Of a stretch of 26,996 nt of DNA, positions 8,718 through 15,970 are shown piece by piece (position 1 is the stretch's first letter; the number at the start of each line of letters is the position of its first letter). This stretch comes from a virus. The translations under genes and the position numbers were made by a program. The notes under the pieces were generated by a model, which was not told where the DNA came from, ran no database searches, and saw only the letters and a list, made by a program, of their open reading frames with translations. Where the stretch lies: IMG/VR virus record IMGVR_UViG_3300009155_000211, positions 1-26,996 of that record; one strand, written 5' to 3'.

Positions 8718-9046
8718 GACCCTTTTAAACCATCGGACGAAAGGATATACCAGTTATTTCCGATATACTTAAATTCAACACAGGAACCTTTAGTTAGTTC
8801 AACCTCACTAAACTCTTCATCTATCAGTGTATCGGATTTTACTAAAGTGTTTGTTAATGATTTTATAACTACGTGATCCGTGTTTGTGTGGTCTAAAGAT
8901 ATGACACAAAGATCAACACCTTTGGTAACAATAACATACTCACCATTAGTAGTATAGTTTTTATTGGTTACAATAGCTGAGTCAGAAGTCTCAATAATGT
9001 TACCATTTATAATTCTTTTGGATGGAATTGATTTAAAAACTGCCAT
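8714..9046 (-). CDS. Small beta-rich protein downstream of the neck gene, probable virion component
   Basis: 110 residues, almost entirely alternating beta-strand pattern (GEYVIVTKGVDLCVISLDH, DHVVIKSLTNTLV, CVEFKYIGNNWYILSSDG). The last strand pair, with an aromatic NNWYILSSDG, resembles ends of small phage fibre or decoration proteins. It starts 6 nt after the stop of the neck-protein gene on the same strand, so it is probably co-transcribed with it and virion-associated. It overlaps the polymerase stop convergently. There are no catalytic motifs or signal peptide. The specific role is unknown. Confidence 0.6.
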   Translation of the reverse strand: MAVFKSIPSKRIINGNIIETSDSAIVTNKNYTTNGEYVIVTKGVDLCVISLDHTNTDHVVIKSLTNTLVKSDTLIDEEFSEVELTKGSCVEFKYIGNNWYILSSDGLKGS

Positions 9047-9052
9047 AAAAAA

Positions 9053-10171
9053 TTATATCACATTGTATGGACTTGTAAATGGTCTGTATTTTAATGATTT
9101 ATTCATATTTTCAGCCATAGCACCTTTAATTTCCCACTGTTTTTCTGGTCTTAACCTTTCAAGTCTTGTTTTAAGTTCTTCCCACAACATAGTTTTTTCA
9201 TCTTTCGCTTCGGATTGTAAGGTCGTATACTCTAATGTAATTTCAGTATCAGGTGTTTTTAAATTACCACTATATTTTCCTCTAACTCTCGCTAAAGTTT
9301 CTTTACAATAAGCGGTAAACCATCTACGAACCCAAGTCTGTGCGGGTGAATTTAACTCATCCCAACGGGTCTCATCAATAGGAACGTCTGACGGCAATCT
9401 TACAATATCGGGGTTTTTCTTTAAACAATCTTCTCTATCGAAAGTATCGTAATACCAATACCATACTCGATATCCTTGATATTTGATATTTCCAAAATCA
9501 AATTTCCCACCAGGAACATTCATTAAATGTAACGCTTTTTTACCTTCAGGTAATGCGGTAACCCTATACGTTAATTCTCCCGTAATAATTCTTCGTTTAA
9601 TATTGATGTCTTGCATCCTTAATAATATATCAAATGCTGGCGTTATAAAATAATTTCCTGTTGTTCCCATTTGAGAAAAACCAGCACCACCACCAAGACC
9701 AATTCCACCAAATCCACCAAACCCACCCATAAACGGGTCAAAATATGCTGCATCCAATTCTGATCTTGAGAACCATAACAATTCGTTAAGTTCCCTACCC
9801 GCAGGAATTTCATAAATTTGTTGATTATGTATTAAGTCTATATAATCTTTCTTTAAAACGTAATCTCCTCCGGCTTGTAACCCTACAATTTTAGAGTATG
9901 AATAAGTGTATTGCGTTTCCCAATCCAAACTTCTTGTTGTAAACGCCCGTGTTACAGATTGTTCATCTAAATTTAAACCGTACAAAGACGACCATTGGCT
10001 TTCAATCAACCAATCATTAACGTGTTGGGAATAATCTTGAATAGATAATTCCAATAAAGAATCCATCATTTCATCCTCTAGTTCAACACCCCTCAACGGA
10101 GCCCCCAAAAGATTTCTAATTCTTTTATAGAGTTTACCTCTATCTGGTTCTTGAATAATTGATGTGGCCAT
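9053..10171 (-). CDS. Neck/virion structural protein, T4 gp13-like
   Basis: 372 residues. The N-terminal segment (RIRNLLGAPLRGVELEDEMM, then LSIQDYSQHVNDWLIES) and the C-terminal helical region (TWVRRWFTAYCKETLARVRG, KYSGNL, then a Glu/Lys-rich helix LQSEAKDEKTMLWEELKTRL) follow the pattern I associate with gp13-type neck proteins of T4-like marine phages, which close the head beneath the portal. Residues ~148-175 hold a Gly/Phe-rich loop (GGFGGFGGIGLGGG) that is probably a flexible insertion. T4 gp13 is 309 residues. A TATTTATA element lies 14 nt before the ATG. The family call is from memory of sequence patterns and needs a profile search. Confidence 0.55.
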   Translation of the reverse strand: MATSIIQEPDRGKLYKRIRNLLGAPLRGVELEDEMMDSLLELSIQDYSQHVNDWLIESQWSSLYGLNLDEQSVTRAFTTRSLDWETQYTYSYSKIVGLQAGGDYVLKKDYIDLIHNQQIYEIPAGRELNELLWFSRSELDAAYFDPFMGGFGGFGGIGLGGGAGFSQMGTTGNYFITPAFDILLRMQDINIKRRIITGELTYRVTALPEGKKALHLMNVPGGKFDFGNIKYQGYRVWYWYYDTFDREDCLKKNPDIVRLPSDVPIDETRWDELNSPAQTWVRRWFTAYCKETLARVRGKYSGNLKTPDTEITLEYTTLQSEAKDEKTMLWEELKTRLERLRPEKQWEIKGAMAENMNKSLKYRPFTSPYNVI

Positions 10172-10185
10172 AAGATATATTTTTA

Positions 10186-10193
10186 TATAAATA
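10186..10193 (-). promoter_or_regulatory. TATTTATA start element for the neck-protein unit
   Basis: The plus strand reads TATAAATA; on the sense strand it is TATTTATA, 14 nt before the ATG. It lies within an inverted repeat whose arms are AAGATAT (10172-10178) and ATATCTT (10191-10197). Confidence 0.5.
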
Positions 10194-10198
10194 TCTTA

Positions 10199-11287
10199 TT
10201 ATTTTGATTTGTTTCTTTCTATTTGGGTTGTGTATAAATCATTTACAAACGACCAATTAACAACCTTCCAAAAGTTTTTAACGTATTTGTCTCTTTGGTT
10301 TTTATATTTTAGGTAATAAGCGTGTTCCCAAACATCTAAACCCAATATGGGGTACCCCAGTATTTTTTCAGTATTCATCAGAGGGTTATCTTGATTTGGT
10401 GTGGTGACTATTTTTAAAGTATTATTTTTTGTTAATATTAACCAAACCCAACCGGAACCAAAACGGGATTTTGCTTCCTCTTCAAATTTCTCTTTAAATT
10501 TATCTATAGAACCAAAAGTTTTTTCTATTTTACTTTTGATTGGGTCTTTTATTTCTTGTTTCGTTGGGGATAACATTTTCCAAAATAATGCGTGATTAAA
10601 TGCCCCACCACCATTATTTTTAACTTTATCATTAAATTTAGATATTTTTTTAATGATTGACTCAATATCCAAATCAGGACCTTTAACCTTTTCTAACTCT
10701 ATATTTAATTTCTCAACATACCCCTTATAATGTTTTGTGTAGTGAGTTTTCATTGTTTCTGAATCTATAAACCCCTCTACAGAGTTATAATCGTAAGGTA
10801 ATTTTTCAACACTTATACTTTTTATTTCTGAAATAATATTTTTATGTGAAATTAAATCTTCATTTAATTTAATCTCCAATTCATTGATCTTATTTTGAAA
10901 TGGTTTGTAAACAGATTTTATTTTCTCTTTGTTTTTTTGTTCAAATTTTTTCATTAACTCACCGGCCTTCGCATTTGCTTCGTCTTCGTTTTTACCCCCG
11001 ATATTCGGGCCTTTTTTTCTTTTTAAAACCGTTCTTTGGTATTCGTGATGCCATTCGTGAGATAAGGTTTTTAATATGTCCCTATTTAATCTGTCTTTAA
11101 CTAATATTTTTAAACGATGAGTGTCGGTTCTACTACCGGTAGTCATTTTTCCTGTTCTCTGATTTAAAAAATCAATTTCCACATCATCTTTAAGTGGTAG
11201 TTCTTTTTTTAAAAACTCAACAAATTTATTAATTAAGTCTTTTTGTTCTTTTGTGGTGTCTCCGTTATATTTAGTATTCACTTCCAT
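10199..11287 (-). CDS. Fusion of HExxH metallopeptidase-like domain and Fe/Mn superoxide dismutase
   Basis: 362 residues. The N-terminal ~120 residues contain LSHEWHHEYQ, an HExxH zinc-binding motif (H77, E78, H81), followed by NEDEANAKAGEL with E101/E103 as candidate third ligands, as in zincin metallopeptidases. A Lys/Glu-rich helical linker runs ~115-160. Residues ~165-355 are an Fe/Mn superoxide dismutase: H182 in THYTKHYKGYV (H186 and Y190 at the spacing of H30 and Y34 of E. coli FeSOD), H232 in FNHALFW, the GSGWVWL strand, and D318/H322 in GLDVWEHAYY. All four metal ligands are present, so dismutation of superoxide is plausible. There is no signal peptide, so it should be cytosolic or virion-borne. 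A TATTTATA box sits 4 nt upstream of the ATG. Confidence 0.85.
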   Translation of the reverse strand: MEVNTKYNGDTTKEQKDLINKFVEFLKKELPLKDDVEIDFLNQRTGKMTTGSRTDTHRLKILVKDRLNRDILKTLSHEWHHEYQRTVLKRKKGPNIGGKNEDEANAKAGELMKKFEQKNKEKIKSVYKPFQNKINELEIKLNEDLISHKNIISEIKSISVEKLPYDYNSVEGFIDSETMKTHYTKHYKGYVEKLNIELEKVKGPDLDIESIIKKISKFNDKVKNNGGGAFNHALFWKMLSPTKQEIKDPIKSKIEKTFGSIDKFKEKFEEEAKSRFGSGWVWLILTKNNTLKIVTTPNQDNPLMNTEKILGYPILGLDVWEHAYYLKYKNQRDKYVKNFWKVVNWSFVNDLYTTQIERNKSK

Positions 11288-11291
11288 TGTT

Positions 11292-11299
11292 TATAAATA
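11292..11299 (-). promoter_or_regulatory. TATTTATA start element for the peptidase-SOD gene
   Basis: Sense-strand TATTTATA is packed between the helicase stop codon (11300-11302) and the SOD-fusion ATG, with only 4 nt between box and ATG. Confidence 0.5.
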
Positions 11300-14164
11300 T
11301 CACCTACCATTAGAAATTATTTTTAACATTTCTTCTATTGAAGATGCGTCGTCCAATAACAGGTCATCTCCCATAACTGTGGATATAATTTTTTTCTTTC
11401 TATTTAAGATGTTGTAGATCGCACCCTCTATAGTATTTTCAAAAAGGGGATAGTAAACTGATGTTGAATTTTTTTGACCTATTCTATGTGATCGGTCTTC
11501 TGCCTGTGCGTGTTCTGCCGGCACAAACGACAAATCATTCATAATAACCGCTTCAGCCGATGTTAAAGTAATACCAACACCCGCAGCCTTTAAGTTTCCA
11601 ACAAACACTTTAATTTTATCATTCTCTTGAAAATCATCCACAGATTTTTGTCGATGAGGTTTTGAACAAGACCCATCTAAATAAACCGCACTTTTTCCAA
11701 AATGGTTATAAATAGCACGTAATGTATCTGTAAAGTTTGTAAATATGATAACTTTTTTTCCTTGCTCAATAATGTTCTCAGCCAACTCAATAGTATTTTT
11801 AACTTTTTCTTCGGCAATAACTTTTCTAACCTTCATCAATTTACCAAATTGGATGGTCAATGATCCGGATTCATCAGGGTTTTTGTCGTACCAATCATAG
11901 TATTCACCCATAAGTTCTTCATAGTCTTTAGACTTTAATCTTAAATAAACGGGTGTAATAATTTTATCGGGTAAATCTAAAACGTCTTCTTTTAGTCTCC
12001 TAAGAATGTGTGATTGTGTTCGTTCCCTTAACTCATCTAAGTTTGATGCTCCAGTAACGTTCCAAATTTTTCTTTTACCAACACTAAATTGAAATCCGTT
12101 GCAGTATCTTTTTGCATAAGCCATCCAATTTGATGCAACAGGACTCTCAACTAAACTCAAAAGATTAAAATAGTTCATCGGTCTTGAGGTCATTGGTGTT
12201 CCCGTCAATAACCAAACCCTATCAATTTTATCACATAGATCATTAACAATTTTTGTTCTTTGTGCTTGGGGGTTACTTACAACATGGCAATTACTAACTA
12301 AAATACCATTTGCGAAATAATTGTGATTATCCACAATTTCTAAATCATACACATTTGTATTTTTTCTACACATCCCATTATGTTGTTGTCTATTTCCTCG
12401 TTCCAAAACCTCAACACTTTCCACCCTAATGAAGTCAATATTTCTGTTTTCCTTTTGTCTATAAATTTCCATTTTTTCAGTTTGTGACTTTTCCCATCTA
12501 TTTCTATAATCAACATCAGTTTTGAATTGGCAATATCTACGTTGTAGTGATTTGGTAAACTTTTTTGATTTCCAATATAACCCTTTGTTAAAATAGTATA
12601 CTCCATTTCCCAACCCTGACCTAAAGATTCGTATAATTTTTTTTGTTGTTTCGTTAATTTCCCGTTCCCCCCTCTTGATAAAAAAGTTTTTCCCTTTAAA
12701 GATTTTTTCATTTTTTCCAATGACTCCAAATTGAACATTGGGTTGTTTTTTTTCATCCTTTCCGATGATTTCAGTCTTATATTTGGATTGTTCCTGTGCA
12801 CTTCTTTCATTTTTTCTGACATATTGTGTTTTTTCATAGAATTTTTCCACTTCTGTCTTGTTTCTACACTCTTCCATTTCATTTTGCTTGCGCAACTTAT
12901 TGAACAACAAATTTGTTTTTTCATTTGTGATTGTGTTTGAAATTTCATTATTTCTCCACAATTTAAACATTCTTTTTGATGTTTTAATTCTATTTCTTTT
13001 TTTTGTGGTGGATTTTTTTTGTATCTGTATGTTGTGCTGCAAGATTTTGAACAAGTTTGAGTTTTTTTCGTTATTTGTTTTTTTGTTAATAATTTTTGAC
13101 AGTTCAAACACGTAGTCGTTTGATTTGATTTTATCTGATCTAACATAACCTTTATCTTTTACATATATTTTATGGTTTGGTGTGCACTCTATAAATACTC
13201 CGTTGCGTAATTTAATTTGAAGTATAGTGTCTGTTTTTTTAGATAATTTTCTAAATATTTTTTTGTATTCGGTTTTTTTTGTTTCATGATTATAAGACAA
13301 AACGTCCACATCTAAATTTTTTTCAACAATATCACCAATTTTGATTTCACCCTTATTTGTTGTTATTTTAGTGTCGTAAGAAAAACATTCGTCAGCAATT
13401 AAAAGATCAAAATTGGCTTTTAAAATATCAGAATTTTCTTTATTTTTTATGTCATGGAAGTTTTTTAAAATATCATAATTAACAATCACATAATCGTGAT
13501 TAGTTTCTATTTTTTTACCTTCAGCAATATAAACACTACGGTTACTATATATGTTAATCTCTCTTTGCCAATTTATTTTTAATGATGCGGGACAAATTAC
13601 TAAAATCTTTTTTGCTCCTGATTCTAATGAAGCTATTACTGATGAACCTGTTTTTGCCAAACCCATATCGTCCGCCAAAATAAACTTTTTATTACCTACT
13701 AACTTTTGAATCGCCTCTTTTTGGTGATTCATTGGTGGTCTTGAGTCGTATTTTGTATAATCGACAACAATATTTTTAACTTCATTGTCTTTAATGATAG
13801 CAGTTTTTGGTATCCAAAAATCGTGAACAGTTTCACCACTAAATATCTTACCCCATATATGGTATGATTTATCTTTCTCAACCAAAAGTTTCTCAACATA
13901 AATCTCTGTTGGTTCTTTGGTATACATTTTTTCTTCCATCATTTTTTTACCAAAATACGAATCGAGTTTGACCCATTTTTTTGCAACCTTTGGTGTACGA
14001 CCGTGAAAATTTATAATGTACTCCGCTTGAGACCTGGTAGGTGTAAACGATTTACTATTTTGTTTTTTGTGTTTTAAATTTAAGATGTAGTTATTTGATC
14101 CTTCATATTCGTCAAGTAATTGAAGTGACCGTGTTTCGGGCGTTCTTGAAATTAATTCTTCCAT
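11300..14164 (-). CDS. SNF2-family DNA helicase/ATPase interrupted by an intein
   Basis: 954 residues from the ATG at 14164; the mature extein would be ~588. Motif I is ILADDMGLAKTGSS (~162-174), with Ala170 where Walker A usually has the second Gly. Motif II, DECH, is split: D258-E259 precede the intein and C626-H627 follow it. Motif III is WLLTGTPM. The second RecA-like domain has the QAEDRSHRIGQ motif typical of SNF2/SMARCAL1-type proteins. A role in fork remodelling or recombination, like T4 UvsW, is inferred. An upstream in-frame extension to 14374 would run through the divergent promoter region and gene at 14223. The start at 14164 has a TATTTATA 5 nt upstream and is preferred. Activity requires splicing, because the intein sits in the ATPase active site. 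Confidence 0.88.
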   Translation of the reverse strand: MEELISRTPETRSLQLLDEYEGSNNYILNLKHKKQNSKSFTPTRSQAEYIINFHGRTPKVAKKWVKLDSYFGKKMMEEKMYTKEPTEIYVEKLLVEKDKSYHIWGKIFSGETVHDFWIPKTAIIKDNEVKNIVVDYTKYDSRPPMNHQKEAIQKLVGNKKFILADDMGLAKTGSSVIASLESGAKKILVICPASLKINWQREINIYSNRSVYIAEGKKIETNHDYVIVNYDILKNFHDIKNKENSDILKANFDLLIADECFSYDTKITTNKGEIKIGDIVEKNLDVDVLSYNHETKKTEYKKIFRKLSKKTDTILQIKLRNGVFIECTPNHKIYVKDKGYVRSDKIKSNDYVFELSKIINKKTNNEKNSNLFKILQHNIQIQKKSTTKKRNRIKTSKRMFKLWRNNEISNTITNEKTNLLFNKLRKQNEMEECRNKTEVEKFYEKTQYVRKNERSAQEQSKYKTEIIGKDEKKQPNVQFGVIGKNEKIFKGKNFFIKRGEREINETTKKIIRIFRSGLGNGVYYFNKGLYWKSKKFTKSLQRRYCQFKTDVDYRNRWEKSQTEKMEIYRQKENRNIDFIRVESVEVLERGNRQQHNGMCRKNTNVYDLEIVDNHNYFANGILVSNCHVVSNPQAQRTKIVNDLCDKIDRVWLLTGTPMTSRPMNYFNLLSLVESPVASNWMAYAKRYCNGFQFSVGKRKIWNVTGASNLDELRERTQSHILRRLKEDVLDLPDKIITPVYLRLKSKDYEELMGEYYDWYDKNPDESGSLTIQFGKLMKVRKVIAEEKVKNTIELAENIIEQGKKVIIFTNFTDTLRAIYNHFGKSAVYLDGSCSKPHRQKSVDDFQENDKIKVFVGNLKAAGVGITLTSAEAVIMNDLSFVPAEHAQAEDRSHRIGQKNSTSVYYPLFENTIEGAIYNILNRKKKIISTVMGDDLLLDDASSIEEMLKIISNGR
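12290..13387 (-). mobile_element. Intein in the DEAD/DECH motif of the SNF2 helicase
   Basis: 366 codons, from Cys260 to Asn625 of the helicase precursor. Block A is CFSYDTKITT; block B is FIECTPNHKI, with the TxxH motif; the N-terminal half ends near RSDKIKSNDYVF. The C-terminal half includes FIRVESVEVLERG, block F (VYDLEIVDNHNYFANG) and block G (ILVSN followed by extein Cys). The nucleophiles Cys1, terminal Asn and Cys+1 are present. The penultimate residue is Ser instead of the usual His, a variation tolerated by some inteins. The frame stays open across the whole element, so this should be a cis-splicing intein. The central ~220 residues are a Lys/Asn/Arg/Glu-rich stretch with no domain character, produced by reading the nested endonuclease gene in another frame. 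Confidence 0.85.
12340..13146 (-). CDS. Vsr-like (EDxHD) homing endonuclease nested out of frame inside the intein
   Basis: 268 residues, in a different frame from the intein. Two Cys4 zinc-finger-like clusters come first: C13/C16/C32/C36 and C60/C63/C80 or C81/C85. A basic helical region with a NUMOD3-like motif (NNPMFNLESLEKMKKSLKGK, 134-153) follows. The C-terminal nuclease has VDIAN (D204), LIIEIDGKSH (E215, D217, H221), FIDKRK (D230) and GWKVLRFW, the arrangement of Vsr/DUF559-type PD-(D/E)XK enzymes and of the EDxHD homing endonucleases reported with fractured intein genes. It would cut intein-free helicase alleles to spread the intein. The start at 13146 lacks a strong ribosome site, and a downstream start is possible. 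Whether it is expressed alone or by frameshifting from the intein is unknown. Confidence 0.82.
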   Translation of the reverse strand: MLDQIKSNQTTTCLNCQKLLTKKQITKKTQTCSKSCSTTYRYKKNPPQKKEIELKHQKECLNCGEIMKFQTQSQMKKQICCSISCASKMKWKSVETRQKWKNSMKKHNMSEKMKEVHRNNPNIRLKSSERMKKNNPMFNLESLEKMKKSLKGKTFLSRGGNGKLTKQQKKLYESLGQGWEMEYTILTKGYIGNQKSLPNHYNVDIANSKLMLIIEIDGKSHKLKKWKFIDKRKTEILTSLGWKVLRFWNEEIDNNIMGCVEKIQMCMI

Positions 14165-14169
14165 AATAA

Positions 14170-14177
14170 TATAAATA
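14170..14177 (-). promoter_or_regulatory. TATTTATA start element for the SNF2 helicase
   Basis: Sense strand reads TATTTATA, then TTATT, then ATG (5-nt gap). It faces away from the plus-strand copy at 14212-14219 in a 58-bp divergent region. It supports the start at 14164. Confidence 0.5.
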
Positions 14178-14211
14178 AAAATAGTAAACAATAATAAATA
14201 ATCAATCAATG

Positions 14212-14219
14212 TATTTATA
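14212..14219 (+). promoter_or_regulatory. TATTTATA start element for the 14223-15970 unit
   Basis: TATTTATA is followed by only GAT before the ATG at 14223, the shortest gap in the window (3 nt). Confidence 0.5.
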
Positions 14220-14222
14220 GAT

Positions 14223-14738
14223 ATGGCACAGAATAAGGTCCCGATTACAAGGTTAAACAAGTTTTTTTCTGAAGAAGATTTCAATTTAGAAATTGAGATG
14301 GGCATGGAATGGCAGTTAGGTGATATGAATTTTACTGTCGTATTATACAGAGTGGACAGACAAAAGACCAACACTGATGACGTATATGGAGAAGCGTTAA
14401 GTAGTGGTATACAGTTTTTAACACCGATAGAAATAAAAGGTTTGGTTAAAATTGATGCTCCAACAAACTCAGATCTTGGTTCTTCTAAATTATCACAGAT
14501 TGAGCCGGGGAATATGACCTTTAGTGTTTATCAAACATACTTAGATCAATTGGTGATTGATATTTCTTCAGGAGATTATTTGGCTTATTATGAAACCGAA
14601 GATAGGGTTAGATATTATACCGTAGTTAACGACGGTAGGGTTACTTCAGATAATAAACACGCTTACGGTGGATATAAAAAATATTATAGAACAATAATTG
14701 CGTCGCCAGTAACAAACGATGAATTTAACGGATTATAA
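14223..14738 (+). CDS. Probable neck/head-closure protein (T4 gp14-like pattern)
   Basis: 171 residues. Beta-rich with FTVVLYRVDRQKTNTDDVYG near residues 37-56, a segment LTPIEIKGLVKIDA, then GDYLAYYETEDRVRYYTVVN and a final KKYYRTIIASPVTNDEF. A Tyr-Gly-Glu after an Asp/Thr-rich loop, and strands carrying a GD-turn, recall gp14-type neck or head-closure proteins. The gene is followed after 2 nt by a gp15-like gene, matching the T4 order gp13-gp14-gp15 if the strand switch is ignored. It is probably a virion protein at the head-tail joint. Function is assigned from order and a weak pattern, not from a clear family signature. Confidence 0.55.
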   Translation: MAQNKVPITRLNKFFSEEDFNLEIEMGMEWQLGDMNFTVVLYRVDRQKTNTDDVYGEALSSGIQFLTPIEIKGLVKIDAPTNSDLGSSKLSQIEPGNMTFSVYQTYLDQLVIDISSGDYLAYYETEDRVRYYTVVNDGRVTSDNKHAYGGYKKYYRTIIASPVTNDEFNGL

Positions 14739-14740
14739 AA

Positions 14741-15970
14741 ATGGCATTACCAAAAAAGATTAAAAAACATTTACCCCTTATTCCTCAAAAGGTTGGGGTT
14801 GAAAGAAGACAAGAAATGTTGGACGACATCACTAATGATGGGACGTACCTACCTAAAGGTGTGTTGCACGCTGATATGGATAGAGGTATATTAGATTTTG
14901 TTAAAAATGATATTAAATTGGTTGTTGATGGAAAATTGGTTCCCACTGTGGATAAAATCATAACAACGCAGGGGTGGTCACAATTTACGGAGACTTGGGA
15001 TTTTCAAGACTTAGATAAAAACGTATCACTACCTTTTATTATTACCGTTAGACAACCCGAAGTTAAATACGGAAAATTTCAAGGAGGTGCGGCAAACATA
15101 CCCGAAAGATTACGATTTTTTTATTATACGGTTCCTACGTGGGATGGTCAAAGAAAAGGTGCGGATGTATATACAATACCACAACCTGTTCCTGTAGATA
15201 TTACCTATACTATTAAAATCTTTTGTAATAGGATGAGAGAGGTAAATGAGTTTAATAAAATTATGATGCAAAAATTCACATCAAAACAAGCTTACACACA
15301 AATTAAAGGACATTATATGCCGATTACATTAGAGGATCCAACGGACGAATCGGTAAAGGACATTGAAAAAAGAAAGTATTATATACAAAGTTATAAGATA
15401 ACATTAAAGGGACTATTAATTGACGAGGAAGAATTTCAAGTGTCACCAGCAATTAGTAGACAGATAACATTATTTGAATTTGAAACAAAAAAGTCAAATC
15501 GTAGGGTAAAAATAGAACCTCCAAGACCTGACAGTTTTGATTTAGATTTATTATTTGTATCAGGTGTTACCCAACTTAATGAGGTTTTCAGATATACGGC
15601 AGATGTAACGATTAACGAAACCACTAATTTAATTAATTGTTATCAAGCAACTTATTCATCAATAACAAATAATACTTTAACTTATATTAATTGTAGTGGT
15701 ACGACAACCACAATATCAACAAACATTGGTGGTTCGGGTAATATATGTGTTAAATCCTCAACTTTACCATCTTTTAGTAATGCGACTGGTGGAACATTTA
15801 GTCAAGGGGTATCTTGCGCGTCAAGTTATTCGGTTTTTATTAATAATAATTATTTAGGCGATAATGTTCCAAAAATACAAATTACCGATGGGGATACTTT
15901 AAAAATTATCGTTTATAAAGATAATATAACACAGAATGCGGTTATAAAAACTAAGGCGGTTTTGGTTTAA
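14741..15970 (+). CDS. Tail completion/sheath-terminator protein (T4 gp15-like) with C-terminal beta-sandwich extension
   Basis: 409 residues. Residues ~60-260 (VDKIITTQGWSQFTETWDFQ, LPFIITVRQPEVKYG, IPERLRFFYYTVPTWDG, PVPVDITYTIKIFCNRMREV, KYYIQSYKITLKGLLIDEEE) follow the gp15 layout, in which a Pro-Ile/Val-Asp-x-x-Tyr strand precedes a long helix. gp15 hexamers cap the tail tube and bind the neck. The last ~135 residues are an extra domain with paired Cys strands (INCYQ, TYINCSGT, GNICVKS, SCASSYSVF) and Thr/Ser/Asn-rich loops, which would explain the length over T4 gp15 (272). Such small sandwiches are often virion decorations. Translational coupling to the upstream gene is likely (2-nt gap). 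The stop abuts the convergent gene at 15971. Confidence 0.6.
   Translation: MALPKKIKKHLPLIPQKVGVERRQEMLDDITNDGTYLPKGVLHADMDRGILDFVKNDIKLVVDGKLVPTVDKIITTQGWSQFTETWDFQDLDKNVSLPFIITVRQPEVKYGKFQGGAANIPERLRFFYYTVPTWDGQRKGADVYTIPQPVPVDITYTIKIFCNRMREVNEFNKIMMQKFTSKQAYTQIKGHYMPITLEDPTDESVKDIEKRKYYIQSYKITLKGLLIDEEEFQVSPAISRQITLFEFETKKSNRRVKIEPPRPDSFDLDLLFVSGVTQLNEVFRYTADVTINETTNLINCYQATYSSITNNTLTYINCSGTTTTISTNIGGSGNICVKSSTLPSFSNATGGTFSQGVSCASSYSVFINNNYLGDNVPKIQITDGDTLKIIVYKDNITQNAVIKTKAVLV

Noticed and set aside
9700-9730. CCACCAAA-type tandem repeat inside the neck-protein gene as a CRISPR or satellite
   Set aside because: It is the antisense of Gly/Phe codons in a glycine-rich loop. There are only a few short imperfect units and no spacers.
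12731-13115. Plus-strand open frames opposite the intein/endonuclease region
   Set aside because: They are low-complexity Phe/Leu/Ile peptides, typical antisense images of Lys/Asn/Glu-rich coding DNA. They have no start element and no domain pattern.
14165-14374. 70-residue N-terminal extension of the helicase
   Set aside because: It would overlap the divergent neck gene at 14223 and both TATTTATA elements. The peptide is hydrophobic and unlike the rest of the protein. The ATG at 14164 has a TATTTATA 5 nt upstream.
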